A stretch of 64,000 nt of DNA, from IMG/VR virus record IMGVR_UViG_3300022752_000038, positions 31,042-95,041 of that record, one strand, 5' to 3'. Every line of letters starts with the position of its first letter. Position 1 is the first letter of the stretch. Shown in pieces: positions 1 to 8,778 of the stretch. Source of the stretch: a virus. A model generated the notes under the pieces. It saw only the letters and a list, made by a program, of their open reading frames with translations, was not told the origin of the DNA and searched no databases. Both the position numbers and the translations under genes were made by a program.

Positions 1-1308
1 GAACCAGCAAAAGCCTTTGCTGAAGGTGGATATACCGGCCCCGGCAGTAAATATGAACCTGCAGGTGTAGTACACGCCGGAGAATACGTTGTTAATGCAG
101 AACAAACTAAACAATGGGCGCCGTTATTAGAAATGATTAATAGTGGTGACGCTACTATAGGAGCTATAAGTGCACAAGTAAATTATCCTCCTGTACCTGC
201 ATATGGTAGTGGCGATCGTATGCTCGATATGGAATCCATGGCTAGATTAGTTGACGTGCGTGACGGTAAAGTAGATTTAATGAATTTATCAGCTGACGCT
301 ATAGACTATGCTAATACAAAATTAAATGTAACAAAAGCTTGGGTAGAAACTGCAAAACAATTAGAGGATATGCAGGGACTAAATGAATTAGCTAATTTAA
401 CAGCATACGGACAACGATATAAAACTGCAAATTTAATACAAACTGGAACTACCCGTAAAGTTAATTTTGGATATGCTGATGGCGGGTTAGTAGAATCTAT
501 ACAAGCTGGATCAGAAATGTACGGTAACGTTGATGCAGCTAATACTGTATTATCCGGAGCAAAGGCAAGTACAGAGACTGGAGGATTCTTTAGTAGTATG
601 TTCTCCGGAGTAAAAGGTCTGTTCGGTAAAGCAACATCAGCGCTCAGTGGAGGATTAAATGTTGTACAAAAAATTACAAAACCAGTAACAAAGTTTTTAC
701 AGTCATCTGCCGGTAAGCTTTTAGGTCCAGTATTATCAATTGTATCATCTGTATCTGATGTAATGACAAAAATTAGTAGTGCTAAAGAAGTAGTAGCTTC
801 AGGCGGCACTGTAGACGCAACTACACTCGGATTAGATATATTACAAGCGGGTGCTTATCCAATAGCCAACGGTCTACTTAATTTTATACCTGGCGTAGGA
901 TCAATTATTTCAGCTTCAGATGCATTATTAAACATGTTCGGATTTTCACCTGTAAAATGGCTTACAGATAATTTGATAACTCTATTACCAGACAGTTTAT
1001 TTGATTCTGTAGGAGAGTGGGCATTAGATACTGGCAATAATCAACAAACTACTACGCCCGCAGGTGTTACTGTACAACCGCCTCCGGCTAGTACCGTAAC
1101 GGTTCAAGCTAATGACTTTATGATAGAGCCAAATGCTAATGATAAAATTGGCGGCGTGTTAGATAATAAATCTGTTGATGAAATGGTAAATCTGTTAAGA
1201 CAAATGGTAGGACTATTAGGTCAACGTCAGACTGTATCATTATCAAATCAAACGGCAATGGATATTGTAAAAGTAGCTACTGCTGATAGATCGTTTAGGA
1301 CTTTTTAA
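1..1308 (+). CDS. Tail tape measure protein, C-terminal part (start lies before the window)
   Basis: The reading frame is open from base 1, so the gene begins upstream; 435 residues are visible. Near the window edge is a glycine-rich motif, GGYTGPGSKYEPAGVVHAGE, which is typical of the C-terminal region of phage tape measure proteins (established family knowledge). Further on there are long stretches of small and hydrophobic residues (roughly visible residues 275-330, with GAYPIANGLLNFIPGVGS), as expected for the part of a tape measure that interacts with the membrane during DNA entry. It is followed after 12 bases by a baseplate-type gene, which is the usual tail order. The protein sets tail length and is expelled on infection. 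Confidence is limited only by the missing N-terminus. Confidence 0.75.
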   Translation, partial: EPAKAFAEGGYTGPGSKYEPAGVVHAGEYVVNAEQTKQWAPLLEMINSGDATIGAISAQVNYPPVPAYGSGDRMLDMESMARLVDVRDGKVDLMNLSADAIDYANTKLNVTKAWVETAKQLEDMQGLNELANLTAYGQRYKTANLIQTGTTRKVNFGYADGGLVESIQAGSEMYGNVDAANTVLSGAKASTETGGFFSSMFSGVKGLFGKATSALSGGLNVVQKITKPVTKFLQSSAGKLLGPVLSIVSSVSDVMTKISSAKEVVASGGTVDATTLGLDILQAGAYPIANGLLNFIPGVGSIISASDALLNMFGFSPVKWLTDNLITLLPDSLFDSVGEWALDTGNNQQTTTPAGVTVQPPPASTVTVQANDFMIEPNANDKIGGVLDNKSVDEMVNLLRQMVGLLGQRQTVSLSNQTAMDIVKVATADRSFRTF

Positions 1309-1320
1309 AGGATATAAACC

Positions 1321-4038
1321 ATGGCATTAATTGATTTGAAATCTGATTTAAGTTGGTATGGTAAGACACCGCCACATGGCGTGTATCGCGATGATCGCAA
1401 CAATACAAAATTTACATATAATGACGATTTAACAGTAACCGCTGCAGTCACAGGCAATGCCGGGCAAAATTTAACACCAAAGACATCAGCCGATGAATTT
1501 AATGCGAGTAATGGAGTATCTAAACGTAAAACTCAACTCGGTGTCGGTACGCAGTTACCAATCGGGCCAACAGGCGGTTTGTTCAACTTTGATACTAAGC
1601 GTATCGGATGGCATGCAGACTCTAAATATGGAAGTGTATTTAACAAACTTTTAGATATTGGTTTAGCTAAAACATATGTCAATAACTCGCCGCTTAAAGA
1701 CATGTACAATAGATTTAAAGTACATGACGAAATATACGACGCATTTGGATACGCAAAAACAGTTATACTACGTGGTATACAACAAGATGATAGATCAGAT
1801 CCACAACGCTGGGGACTAAATTCTCCAACAATGGATGTGCCCCGCGATGGCGTAGTATCAACTGCGGAACGTATAGCTAATGATGCTGCACGATTAGGTA
1901 AATTCCTGATACGGCCTACCGGATTGCTATTTTTAGCTAAACAACAGCTGTTGCATTTAATGCAACCTAATCCAGAACAAGTAAGCGGAAATGTCGGTGT
2001 AATTGATCCTATAAAATTATTTAATCCTGTTAACTTTTTAGCATCTGCACTAGGATCGCCGTTAGGATTGCGTTTTAAAAACTGGGGATTGCAACCGTTA
2101 ATAAGTTTGTCTCCGACATATGAATCAACTAAAAAAGCACAAAATATAATATTAAGTTCTGTGCCTCCATTGCCGATTGCAGGTTTGGGTTTTAATAGAT
2201 TGCTAAATTTACATTTTCAACGCATTGGTAATTTTGTAAATCCATTAGGTTTCGTTGAATGGTTAGCTCCTAGCGCAGCTACAGGGCCTGATAGTGTTGC
2301 GGGAATTGGACGTACTAATTTTACTAAAAGACAAGAATACAATACGTTTACATATCCATCAGGTATAGGCGAAATTGAATCTATACCGATCGGTGATGTG
2401 TTGAGTTGGAGTAATACTTACGGCCGGCAAAACGCAATTCTAGACTTACCAGTACCAAGCGATGTGTATAATATAGGCGCACATCTCGTCAAGCCGATAT
2501 ATAACGCTAAACAATTGGAAGGTGCTAGTACAGATTTGGACACAAACTTTTACGTTAAGCAAAAGAAAAATCAAAGAATAGGATTCATGCGCTTCTCGGC
2601 TGACGGTGATAAGCGAGAATTATCTACACGTAAAATGATGATTAATCGTGTAAGTGACGATAACTTTGTATTAATAACAACGCCTGACGAGGGTACGAGT
2701 ACAGACCTATTTCCATTAACCGGATTACGTGCTCAATTTGATTGGCACGATGCAAATGGCGATACCACAGATTGGTACGGTAGAAATATTAAAGCTTCTC
2801 CGACAACATTAAGTTTTCTAGGTCCCGAATCAAGTAAGAATGCAGCTGTAATATATTTAGGAACACGTACGGCCGGTAAAAATACTGGAGAATATATTAC
2901 CGAAGATGCTAATGATGATGGAGATATTAAATCATTTAATCCAGGTAGACGATTTTCAGATGGGGATAAAGCTTTAGCCGAAAAACTTGCAGATACCGTT
3001 AAGGTAGATGATAAGATGAAAGGTAAGTTTTTTGGAGGAGTAAAAGAATTAGTAGAGAAAAAGTTTGACCGAGCCACTGCTCCAGAACCAACCACAATTA
3101 TAGATTATAGGGCAATGTCATATCCGCAGATACGTAAAACTACAAAAGATAGGGTATCAGGTACTAGTAAAGTATTAGATTTTCGTACATTACAGGACGG
3201 CGCTGCGAAAGAATGGGATACTACTAAAAAGCCTACATTAGAAAGTTTTTACGGATATACTTCGTATAATGCAGCAGATCGTAGAACAGCAAAGCCAGAT
3301 CCAGTACAAAATGCAGGATTTGGTACAGGCACGAACAATACGAGTAATATTAAAGATTTAATAAAATTTGAATTTGAAGGATTGGGCGGCCCGCAGCACG
3401 GTAAACGATACATGTTTAGAGCATATATAAATTCATTAGATGATACGTTTTCTCCCAGCTGGAGCGGACAACAAGACCAGGGCCGTGCTGACCAAAAATA
3501 TTTGTATGCTAGTTATGAACGGCAAATAAATGTAGATTTTAAAGTAGTTGTACATTCACATAAAGAAATGGGAACGGTATGGGATAAATTATCCGAACTA
3601 GCACAAAATACATTGCCAGTATATCCTGGTGGTGGATTTCATGGTCAATTTATACGTATAACAATAGGTGACTTATATGTTAGACAATATATGTTTATTA
3701 ATAGTCTAACATATTCATGGGATAATGAAACTCCATGGGAAATAACCGAAGGAATGCAATTACCATTATACACAGACGTTTCATTAGGACTTACACATGT
3801 GGGTGCAAGCAAACCGCAATCCGGGCAAAATCCGTTCCAGTACGACAGAAAAACTAGATTGTACGGTCCATTCGGCGATGAATTTACATATACCGCAGCT
3901 GCCGGCGTGTCCCAACCAGAAACTCGTGATAACATTACCGACAGTGTTCCATATGATTCTACAGAAAATAAAGCTACAGTTTATTCAGAAGAGCAGCCTG
4001 CAGAAGATAAAGCAGCAGCTGAAGCTGGAGCAGAATAA
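1321..4038 (+). CDS. Large baseplate or tail structural protein (905 aa)
   Basis: The gene starts at ATG after an AAAGGA-like site. The N-terminus (MALIDLKSDLSWYG) and a C-terminal block around residues 770-830, with FIRITIGDLYVRQYMFI followed by SWDNETPWEI, resemble a recurrent class of phage tail or baseplate proteins; I recognise the pattern but not a precise T4 gene number. The C-terminus ends in a low-complexity, acidic, alanine-rich tail (EDKAAAEAGAE). It lies between the tape measure and a LysM-like tail protein, which supports a structural role in the distal tail. No enzyme motif is seen. An exact position in the baseplate cannot be given from sequence alone. Confidence 0.6.
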   Translation: MALIDLKSDLSWYGKTPPHGVYRDDRNNTKFTYNDDLTVTAAVTGNAGQNLTPKTSADEFNASNGVSKRKTQLGVGTQLPIGPTGGLFNFDTKRIGWHADSKYGSVFNKLLDIGLAKTYVNNSPLKDMYNRFKVHDEIYDAFGYAKTVILRGIQQDDRSDPQRWGLNSPTMDVPRDGVVSTAERIANDAARLGKFLIRPTGLLFLAKQQLLHLMQPNPEQVSGNVGVIDPIKLFNPVNFLASALGSPLGLRFKNWGLQPLISLSPTYESTKKAQNIILSSVPPLPIAGLGFNRLLNLHFQRIGNFVNPLGFVEWLAPSAATGPDSVAGIGRTNFTKRQEYNTFTYPSGIGEIESIPIGDVLSWSNTYGRQNAILDLPVPSDVYNIGAHLVKPIYNAKQLEGASTDLDTNFYVKQKKNQRIGFMRFSADGDKRELSTRKMMINRVSDDNFVLITTPDEGTSTDLFPLTGLRAQFDWHDANGDTTDWYGRNIKASPTTLSFLGPESSKNAAVIYLGTRTAGKNTGEYITEDANDDGDIKSFNPGRRFSDGDKALAEKLADTVKVDDKMKGKFFGGVKELVEKKFDRATAPEPTTIIDYRAMSYPQIRKTTKDRVSGTSKVLDFRTLQDGAAKEWDTTKKPTLESFYGYTSYNAADRRTAKPDPVQNAGFGTGTNNTSNIKDLIKFEFEGLGGPQHGKRYMFRAYINSLDDTFSPSWSGQQDQGRADQKYLYASYERQINVDFKVVVHSHKEMGTVWDKLSELAQNTLPVYPGGGFHGQFIRITIGDLYVRQYMFINSLTYSWDNETPWEITEGMQLPLYTDVSLGLTHVGASKPQSGQNPFQYDRKTRLYGPFGDEFTYTAAAGVSQPETRDNITDSVPYDSTENKATVYSEEQPAEDKAAAEAGAE

Positions 4039-4056
4039 ATTAATTAAAGATATACA

Positions 4057-4365
4057 ATGGAAGATAGAAATCGATACACAAAACAAACATCTTACAATGG
4101 ATTTAAAGCATATGCTACGTCTAAAATTTTTAAAACTCCGACTAGTCCTGACGATCAATATATAATTTCGCGGGAACGTGATCGTTTAGATTCATTAGCA
4201 TATGAATTTTACGGAGATGCTAGATTTTGGATATTAATAGCTGAGGCTAATAATCTAGGAAAAGGATCTTTTGCAGTACCACCCGGACTTCAACTACGTA
4301 TACCTAGTAGAACTTTTATACTAGAAGTGGACAATACATTGCGACGTACAGAGGAAGAACGTTAA
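4057..4365 (+). CDS. LysM/tail protein X-like baseplate protein (102 aa)
   Basis: A short protein with the pattern of the phage tail X or gp53-like fold: RERDRLDSLAYEFYGDARFWILIAEAN at residues about 45-70, then PPGLQLRIPS near residue 85. In known members this LysM-like domain sits in the hub or wedge of a contractile tail. A position directly before the hub gene fits this. The first 40 residues are polar and basic and probably extended. Start is ATG at 4057, 18 bases after the preceding stop. An overlapping frame (3797-4165) is rejected because this one carries the conserved motif. Confidence 0.65.
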   Translation: MEDRNRYTKQTSYNGFKAYATSKIFKTPTSPDDQYIISRERDRLDSLAYEFYGDARFWILIAEANNLGKGSFAVPPGLQLRIPSRTFILEVDNTLRRTEEER

Positions 4366-4372
4366 TATTTAT
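4365..4372 (+). promoter_or_regulatory. Putative late promoter motif ATATTTAT upstream of the hub gene
   Basis: AATATTTATCTAA overlaps the stop of the previous gene and ends 18 bases before the ATG of the hub gene. The same octamer recurs before other structural and packaged-protein candidates. Its reverse complement resembles the T4 late promoter, so the direction of action is not proven. Confidence 0.45.
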
Positions 4373-4390
4373 CTAAAATAAAGTTATAGT

Positions 4391-6238
4391 ATGGCATCGT
4401 ATTTTAATAGAGGATCAGCACCTGGTGTACCGGGTCATGGTAAAGGATATTTACATAAAGCGGTACCTAACGCTAGCGTTAGTGTTAGCATGAACGGATT
4501 TGGTTTGCCTGCAAATGGAACTGGATTTGATATTTATGGCGGCGGCGGCCGGCCCGGCTATAAATTAAATAGTGTAACAGTAGAAACCGGCGATTCTTTA
4601 GGTATGGTTACACGCGCTGAAGCTAGTTTTACATGTTTTACATTAGGGGCATTTCAGGCAGCAAAATCCACGGCTATGAAATTCGGAAAACCAATGAGTG
4701 TTAGTATCGGATATGTATCTGGGGCAGGTAGTGGTGGACAAGGAATAAGTGTAAGTAATTTAATGATATATAGTTTTAAATGGAACTTAACTAAAGATAA
4801 CTTTTTTGATTGTTCGGTGTCTGGTATTGCTGCATCAACATCAATTCTAAAAGCTGAATTATCATCTACTGGTTGGTCAGGCATAACCTTTAAAGACGGC
4901 ACAAAAGATGCACCCGGATCAGATGTACCAGTTGGATCAATACCAGCATGGATACGACATACAGCGCAGGGCGGTGGTACGACTACAGATGATACTATTT
5001 TAACTGCCGGCGAAGGCGGCAAGTTAGTAGGTGATGTATTAGTAATGAAGAATCCATTATTAAATACAGAAGAAGCTCCGGCAGAACCAGATCCAGCCAC
5101 AACTGCATATGTAGATTCTAAATTAGCATCTTTACCAGGCGGTCCGCCAAAAGATACTCCTTGTTTTTATTACATTACATTAGCAAAACTTGTACAATTA
5201 ATTAATACATATTATTCTGTAACTATTAAACCATCGGATATAAATTCTTGTTGGCGAGGTCAGCCTAATTTTAAACTCGACGAGTCGGCTACAAATGCAG
5301 GAATAATTAGTCCGTCTATATGTAGTGCAGAACCATTTAAAATGTTAATTCCAGGTGTAGCTAATTACGGACTTAGTAGTCAAGGCGAAGGCCCGCCAGC
5401 GACTGCCGGTAAATATTTAGCTGATGATGCTGGTGCAACAACGGCTATTACAGGTACCGGTATAAACTGCGGAAACATTTTAATATCTGCAAACTGGTTA
5501 GCTTCAGATATAATGGGCCCAGGAAATGGGTTTGAAGCTCCAGATACTGCTACTGCTAATAAAGCTGCAGCTGATACGCCAAAAGGTACAAAGTTTTCAT
5601 TTGAATCATTTTTTAAAAAATTATTTGATGGTATTTCTTTTCTAACCGGTGGAGCTATTAAATTACAACTAGTTGCCCCGCATTCAGGAAATTCAGCTGA
5701 TATATTAATAATAGCATTAAATAGCGGTACTATCACTAGTGGTGCATCCGTTTTTGATCCGTTTAGTGGTAACCAAGCCATTAGACAACTAGATTTAGGA
5801 TGTGCTCCGGCATCTGCAGATGGATTTGCTATAGCAGTAAAACATCCATCTAATGCAGGCCCGGCAAAGTGGAATGGAGAAGCTGCTAGCGGTACTAACC
5901 AAGCTGCGGCATTAAAGTTAGTACAAGACATGTCTAATTCAGGATTGACAAACGATAAATACTCAGCTGATTCGTCCAAAACGTTACGTGAAGCATTAGC
6001 TGCTGTTGTATCGGGAGCTTCTGCAGAAGATGCACGAACAGGGAAAGTAGCTGTTACAGATGCACAATTTCCTATGACATTTAGAGCTACAATACAAGGT
6101 CATGGCGGATTTAAATTTGGACAACGAGTTACTGTTGCAGGTATAGGTGGCGGATCGTTTATGGTAACTAAAGTTACACATACAGCCGCGGAAAACGATT
6201 GGCAGTCAGTAGTAGAAGCAGTATGGTTAGGAGGTTAA
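4391..6238 (+). CDS. Baseplate hub protein, gpD-like (615 aa)
   Basis: The C-terminus (residues about 565-615) has FRATIQGHGGFKFGQRVTVAGIGGGSFMVTKVTH (quoted here in pieces: FRATIQGHGGFKFGQ, then GGSFMVTKVTHT), the pattern found at the end of phage late control D and hub proteins, where a beta-barrel domain feeds the spike. The N-terminal part (SVSMNGFGLPA, then SVTVETGDSLGMVTRAEASF) fits the first hub domain. The middle is a long glycine- and alanine-rich region with no recognised domain. It follows the LysM-like protein and precedes another structural gene. It is probably expressed late, from the ATATTTAT site at 4365. The family call is by motif only. Confidence 0.6.
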   Translation: MASYFNRGSAPGVPGHGKGYLHKAVPNASVSVSMNGFGLPANGTGFDIYGGGGRPGYKLNSVTVETGDSLGMVTRAEASFTCFTLGAFQAAKSTAMKFGKPMSVSIGYVSGAGSGGQGISVSNLMIYSFKWNLTKDNFFDCSVSGIAASTSILKAELSSTGWSGITFKDGTKDAPGSDVPVGSIPAWIRHTAQGGGTTTDDTILTAGEGGKLVGDVLVMKNPLLNTEEAPAEPDPATTAYVDSKLASLPGGPPKDTPCFYYITLAKLVQLINTYYSVTIKPSDINSCWRGQPNFKLDESATNAGIISPSICSAEPFKMLIPGVANYGLSSQGEGPPATAGKYLADDAGATTAITGTGINCGNILISANWLASDIMGPGNGFEAPDTATANKAAADTPKGTKFSFESFFKKLFDGISFLTGGAIKLQLVAPHSGNSADILIIALNSGTITSGASVFDPFSGNQAIRQLDLGCAPASADGFAIAVKHPSNAGPAKWNGEAASGTNQAAALKLVQDMSNSGLTNDKYSADSSKTLREALAAVVSGASAEDARTGKVAVTDAQFPMTFRATIQGHGGFKFGQRVTVAGIGGGSFMVTKVTHTAAENDWQSVVEAVWLGG

Positions 6239-6241
6239 TAT

Positions 6242-6808
6242 ATGCGTTTAAAATCTTTTTATCTAAAAAGTGAAATACAAACAGGTTTTTACGCAAATCC
6301 AGGTGAATGGGTATTAGAAGATGGCACTGAATATGTAGGTGTATATTGTTTAGCAGCTGGTATACCAGTAACCGGAGAAACGCCTACTAACAAATCTCAA
6401 GCGTTACGTAAGGGGGGAGCTGCTGGTATTTATCACCTGCGTCCGGAAAATATTGACTATTTTAATCTACGTAAAAAACGACCACAATATCATAATCATA
6501 AGTTGCCGGTTTATTATCAACCAGTGCCTACGCCTGATGATTACATTAAACGTCAATTCACACGATACTTTGTACAAAAGATTAATCAACTAGATTACAT
6601 TGTAGAAATTGATAAAGATCAATATAAAGATGCAAATTCAAACAATAAACCTGGTATTAATTTACTTTTGTTTCGTCGCGGACAAATTACATGGTCTATT
6701 AAAGGACAAGAGTCATTAGAGTATAATGAACGTGCTTTAATAGTTTTAGAAGATACCTTTCCAGGCATTCGTGAATATTTTTCATATTATGGCGAATATG
6801 TAATCTAA
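6242..6808 (+). CDS. Conserved phage structural protein (188 aa)
   Basis: Residues about 12-40 carry the pattern IQTGFYANPGEWVLEDGTEY followed by VGVYCLAAG. Similar 'TNGGEF...DGTEYVGYYH' blocks occur in proteins encoded beside baseplate genes in marine and T4-like myoviruses, so a virion role is likely; this is pattern recognition, not a search. The gene follows the hub after three bases and closes the tail block. It contains a run of six G at 6412-6417 in otherwise AT-rich sequence. No catalytic motif is seen. A role in baseplate or tail-fibre attachment is possible but not shown. Confidence 0.5.
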   Translation: MRLKSFYLKSEIQTGFYANPGEWVLEDGTEYVGVYCLAAGIPVTGETPTNKSQALRKGGAAGIYHLRPENIDYFNLRKKRPQYHNHKLPVYYQPVPTPDDYIKRQFTRYFVQKINQLDYIVEIDKDQYKDANSNNKPGINLLLFRRGQITWSIKGQESLEYNERALIVLEDTFPGIREYFSYYGEYVI

Positions 6809-6811
6809 ATA

Positions 6812-6845
6812 TTTGGATTCGTACGATAAACATCTTATAATTAAG
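6812..6845 (+). promoter_or_regulatory. Promoter, TTTGGATTCGT / CTTATAATTAAG type
   Basis: The upstream element TTTGGATTCGT (6812-6822) and the downstream element CTTATAATTAAG (6834-6845) are offset by 19 bases from GG to CTTATA, as at other sites in the window. The TATAAT box ends six bases before the ATG at 6848, so the predicted transcript is leaderless. Confidence 0.7.
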
Positions 6846-6847
6846 AA

Positions 6848-8188
6848 ATGTTTATTGATTCCGAAATAGAGTTACAAGTTGTATATGACTGTTTACGAGC
6901 CGGAGATAGTTTCTGGATTCCAATATTTTCTGATAACTATAAACATTACACGCAAAACCGTTTAAGTGCGTTATACATATATAGTATAGCTCACGATAGA
7001 GACTTTGTCGTATCATTTCATAATCCAGATTGTAAAAACTTTAATATAGAACTTTTACAGAAGTTTACAAGTTCATATAATATCTTTGTACTTTCAAAAA
7101 AACGATTCGTTTATACGTATGCAAATAGTTGTTATGATGCTGATTTGTTTGCATGGTGGCACACTAACAAAATGTTGCCATTGGACAATACGGATACTAC
7201 GGCACATGATATGTGGAATAAATGGTGGTTTACAGAATCTAATAGTAATGATTGGTTTCCGATGACTAAGCATTTAGAAAGGTGTCGTAGCATGCGCGGG
7301 GTATTTATGAACATATATAACTCATATCAGATAACAGATGAATTTAAAGAATATGAAAAATATATTATCGATAATTTATTTGGTATTGAAGTAAATGGTA
7401 TACATGTAAATACGGCACTATTACAAGAACATTTTAATCAAACGACACGTTCTGGATTTATGCATAGCGAATACAATACATATACCAGTACTGGACGTCC
7501 TAGTAATAAGTTTGGTGGTATTAATTATGCTGCTTTAAATAAAGATAATGGCTCGCGTAGTATGATATGTAGTAGATTTAACCGCGGTATGTTATTAGAA
7601 TTTGATTACGATGCATTCCATGTACGGTTAATCGCCGATCTCATTGATTATAAATTACCAGATGAATCTGTACATACATATTTTGGTAGACAATATTTCA
7701 ATAAAACGGAATTGACTACAGAAGAATATGAACAAAGCAAACAAATGACATTTCATTTGTTGTATGGTGGTATTGATAAAGAGTTTGAAAAGATTCCGTT
7801 CTTCGGTAAAACTAAACAATACATTGCTGATCTATGGAAACAGTTTAAACGTGATGGATATATAGTAACTCCTAAGTTTAAACGTGCCATTAAATGGGAT
7901 AGCATTACGGATGCGAATGCCGGTAAATTATTTAATTATCTATTACAAGCCACAGAGACTGAACATAACATGCTAGTAATAAACGAATTGCATGACATGT
8001 TATCCGAGTATTCTAGTAAGTTGATATTGTATACTTATGATTCGCTATTGTTTGATTTTGATCTAAATGATAACAAAGATCTTATCCTAAAGCTAAAGAA
8101 AATAATATCTGCAAACGGATTTCCTGTAAAAATAAAAGCTGGCGTTAACTATCATGCCATGCAGGATATGACAAACAAAGTTTGTTGA
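6848..8188 (+). CDS. Compact family A DNA polymerase-like protein (446 aa)
   Basis: The C-terminal half carries family A polymerase landmarks in order: TSTGRPSN (about residue 217), motif A LLEFDYDAFHVRLIADL (about 252) with the catalytic Asp, motif B KQMTFHLLYGG (about 298) with K-x7-YG, and motif C YTYDSLLFDFD (about 397) in place of the usual HDE. The arginine four residues before the motif B lysine is a tyrosine here. The N-terminal part may be a degenerate exonuclease-like region; no clear DxE motif is seen. It is a second polymerase beside the family B replicase at 23548. It has its own leaderless early-type promoter, between tail and ferritin genes. It may act in repair, or it may be inactive. 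Confidence 0.7.
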   Translation: MFIDSEIELQVVYDCLRAGDSFWIPIFSDNYKHYTQNRLSALYIYSIAHDRDFVVSFHNPDCKNFNIELLQKFTSSYNIFVLSKKRFVYTYANSCYDADLFAWWHTNKMLPLDNTDTTAHDMWNKWWFTESNSNDWFPMTKHLERCRSMRGVFMNIYNSYQITDEFKEYEKYIIDNLFGIEVNGIHVNTALLQEHFNQTTRSGFMHSEYNTYTSTGRPSNKFGGINYAALNKDNGSRSMICSRFNRGMLLEFDYDAFHVRLIADLIDYKLPDESVHTYFGRQYFNKTELTTEEYEQSKQMTFHLLYGGIDKEFEKIPFFGKTKQYIADLWKQFKRDGYIVTPKFKRAIKWDSITDANAGKLFNYLLQATETEHNMLVINELHDMLSEYSSKLILYTYDSLLFDFDLNDNKDLILKLKKIISANGFPVKIKAGVNYHAMQDMTNKVC

Positions 8189-8196
8189 ATATTTAT
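8189..8196 (+). promoter_or_regulatory. ATATTTAT motif (first of two) before the ferritin gene
   Basis: GAATATTTATTAATAA overlaps the stop of the polymerase gene. It is the first of two copies of the octamer placed 22 bases apart upstream of the ferritin ATG. Confidence 0.35.
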
Positions 8197-8210
8197 TAAT
8201 AAAGTTACGA

Positions 8211-8218
8211 ATATTTAT
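8211..8218 (+). promoter_or_regulatory. ATATTTAT motif (second) before the ferritin gene
   Basis: GAATATTTATAATAA ends 11 bases before ATG 8230. It is the better placed of the two copies to act as the late promoter for ferritin and the genes after it. Confidence 0.45.
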
Positions 8219-8229
8219 AATAAACTCAT

Positions 8230-8778
8230 ATGATGACATTACCAAATTCAATCGTACAAAACGTAGTATCGACGCAAGAAAGTGTAATAAAACCAAAAAC
8301 ACTTACTCCAGAAATTGTTGATACGTTAAATTCAGCAATAGCTGAAGAATATGCTGCACATTATTTTTATCGCGGGGCAGCTAATTGGTGCCAAGGAGTT
8401 GGCTATACTAAAGCGGCCGCATTTTACTCAGGCGAAGCAGCTGCCGAACTAGAACATGCTGAAAAATTGCAAAAGTATCTTGTAGATTGGAACGCCACTC
8501 CGTTGTTACCTGCTATTAAATTTAACGGTGAATTTGCGCATTTAATTGATGTAGTTAACAAGTCATACGCTATTGAGTATCAGTTAGGTGATAAGTATAT
8601 GACATGGGCAAGTCAAATGTTTAATACACATTTAATGACATTTAATTTCTTGCAAGAGTTTGTAGATATTCAAAATGAATCAATTGCTGAGTCATCTGAT
8701 TTATTAAATGCCGCTCAACTAGTTGATGTTTCCAATAAACTTGATCTATTACATTATGAAGAAAGATACTTTGGTTAA
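8230..8778 (+). CDS. Ferritin, bacterial FtnA-like (182 aa)
   Basis: The protein aligns by eye with the four-helix ferritin fold: EEYAAHYFYRG and the NWC motif in helix A, AAAELEHAEKL in helix B (Glu-x-x-His), SYAIEYQLGDKY in helix C and FNFLQEFVDIQNES in helix D. The Glu, Glu-x-x-His, Glu and Gln residues of the diiron ferroxidase centre are present; the third-site Glu of E. coli FtnA appears to be Ser. A first 25-residue extension precedes the fold. It would oxidise and store iron as a 24-mer. Two ATATTTAT motifs upstream suggest late expression. The end overlaps the next gene by 23 bases, so the two are probably translationally coupled. ATG 8233 is an equally possible start. Confidence 0.85.
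   Translation: MMTLPNSIVQNVVSTQESVIKPKTLTPEIVDTLNSAIAEEYAAHYFYRGAANWCQGVGYTKAAAFYSGEAAAELEHAEKLQKYLVDWNATPLLPAIKFNGEFAHLIDVVNKSYAIEYQLGDKYMTWASQMFNTHLMTFNFLQEFVDIQNESIAESSDLLNAAQLVDVSNKLDLLHYEERYFG

Noticed and set aside
3797-4165. Overlapping + frame of 122 codons across the end of the 1321 gene
   Set aside because: It shadows two better frames, one with a LysM/X-type motif, and has no family pattern.
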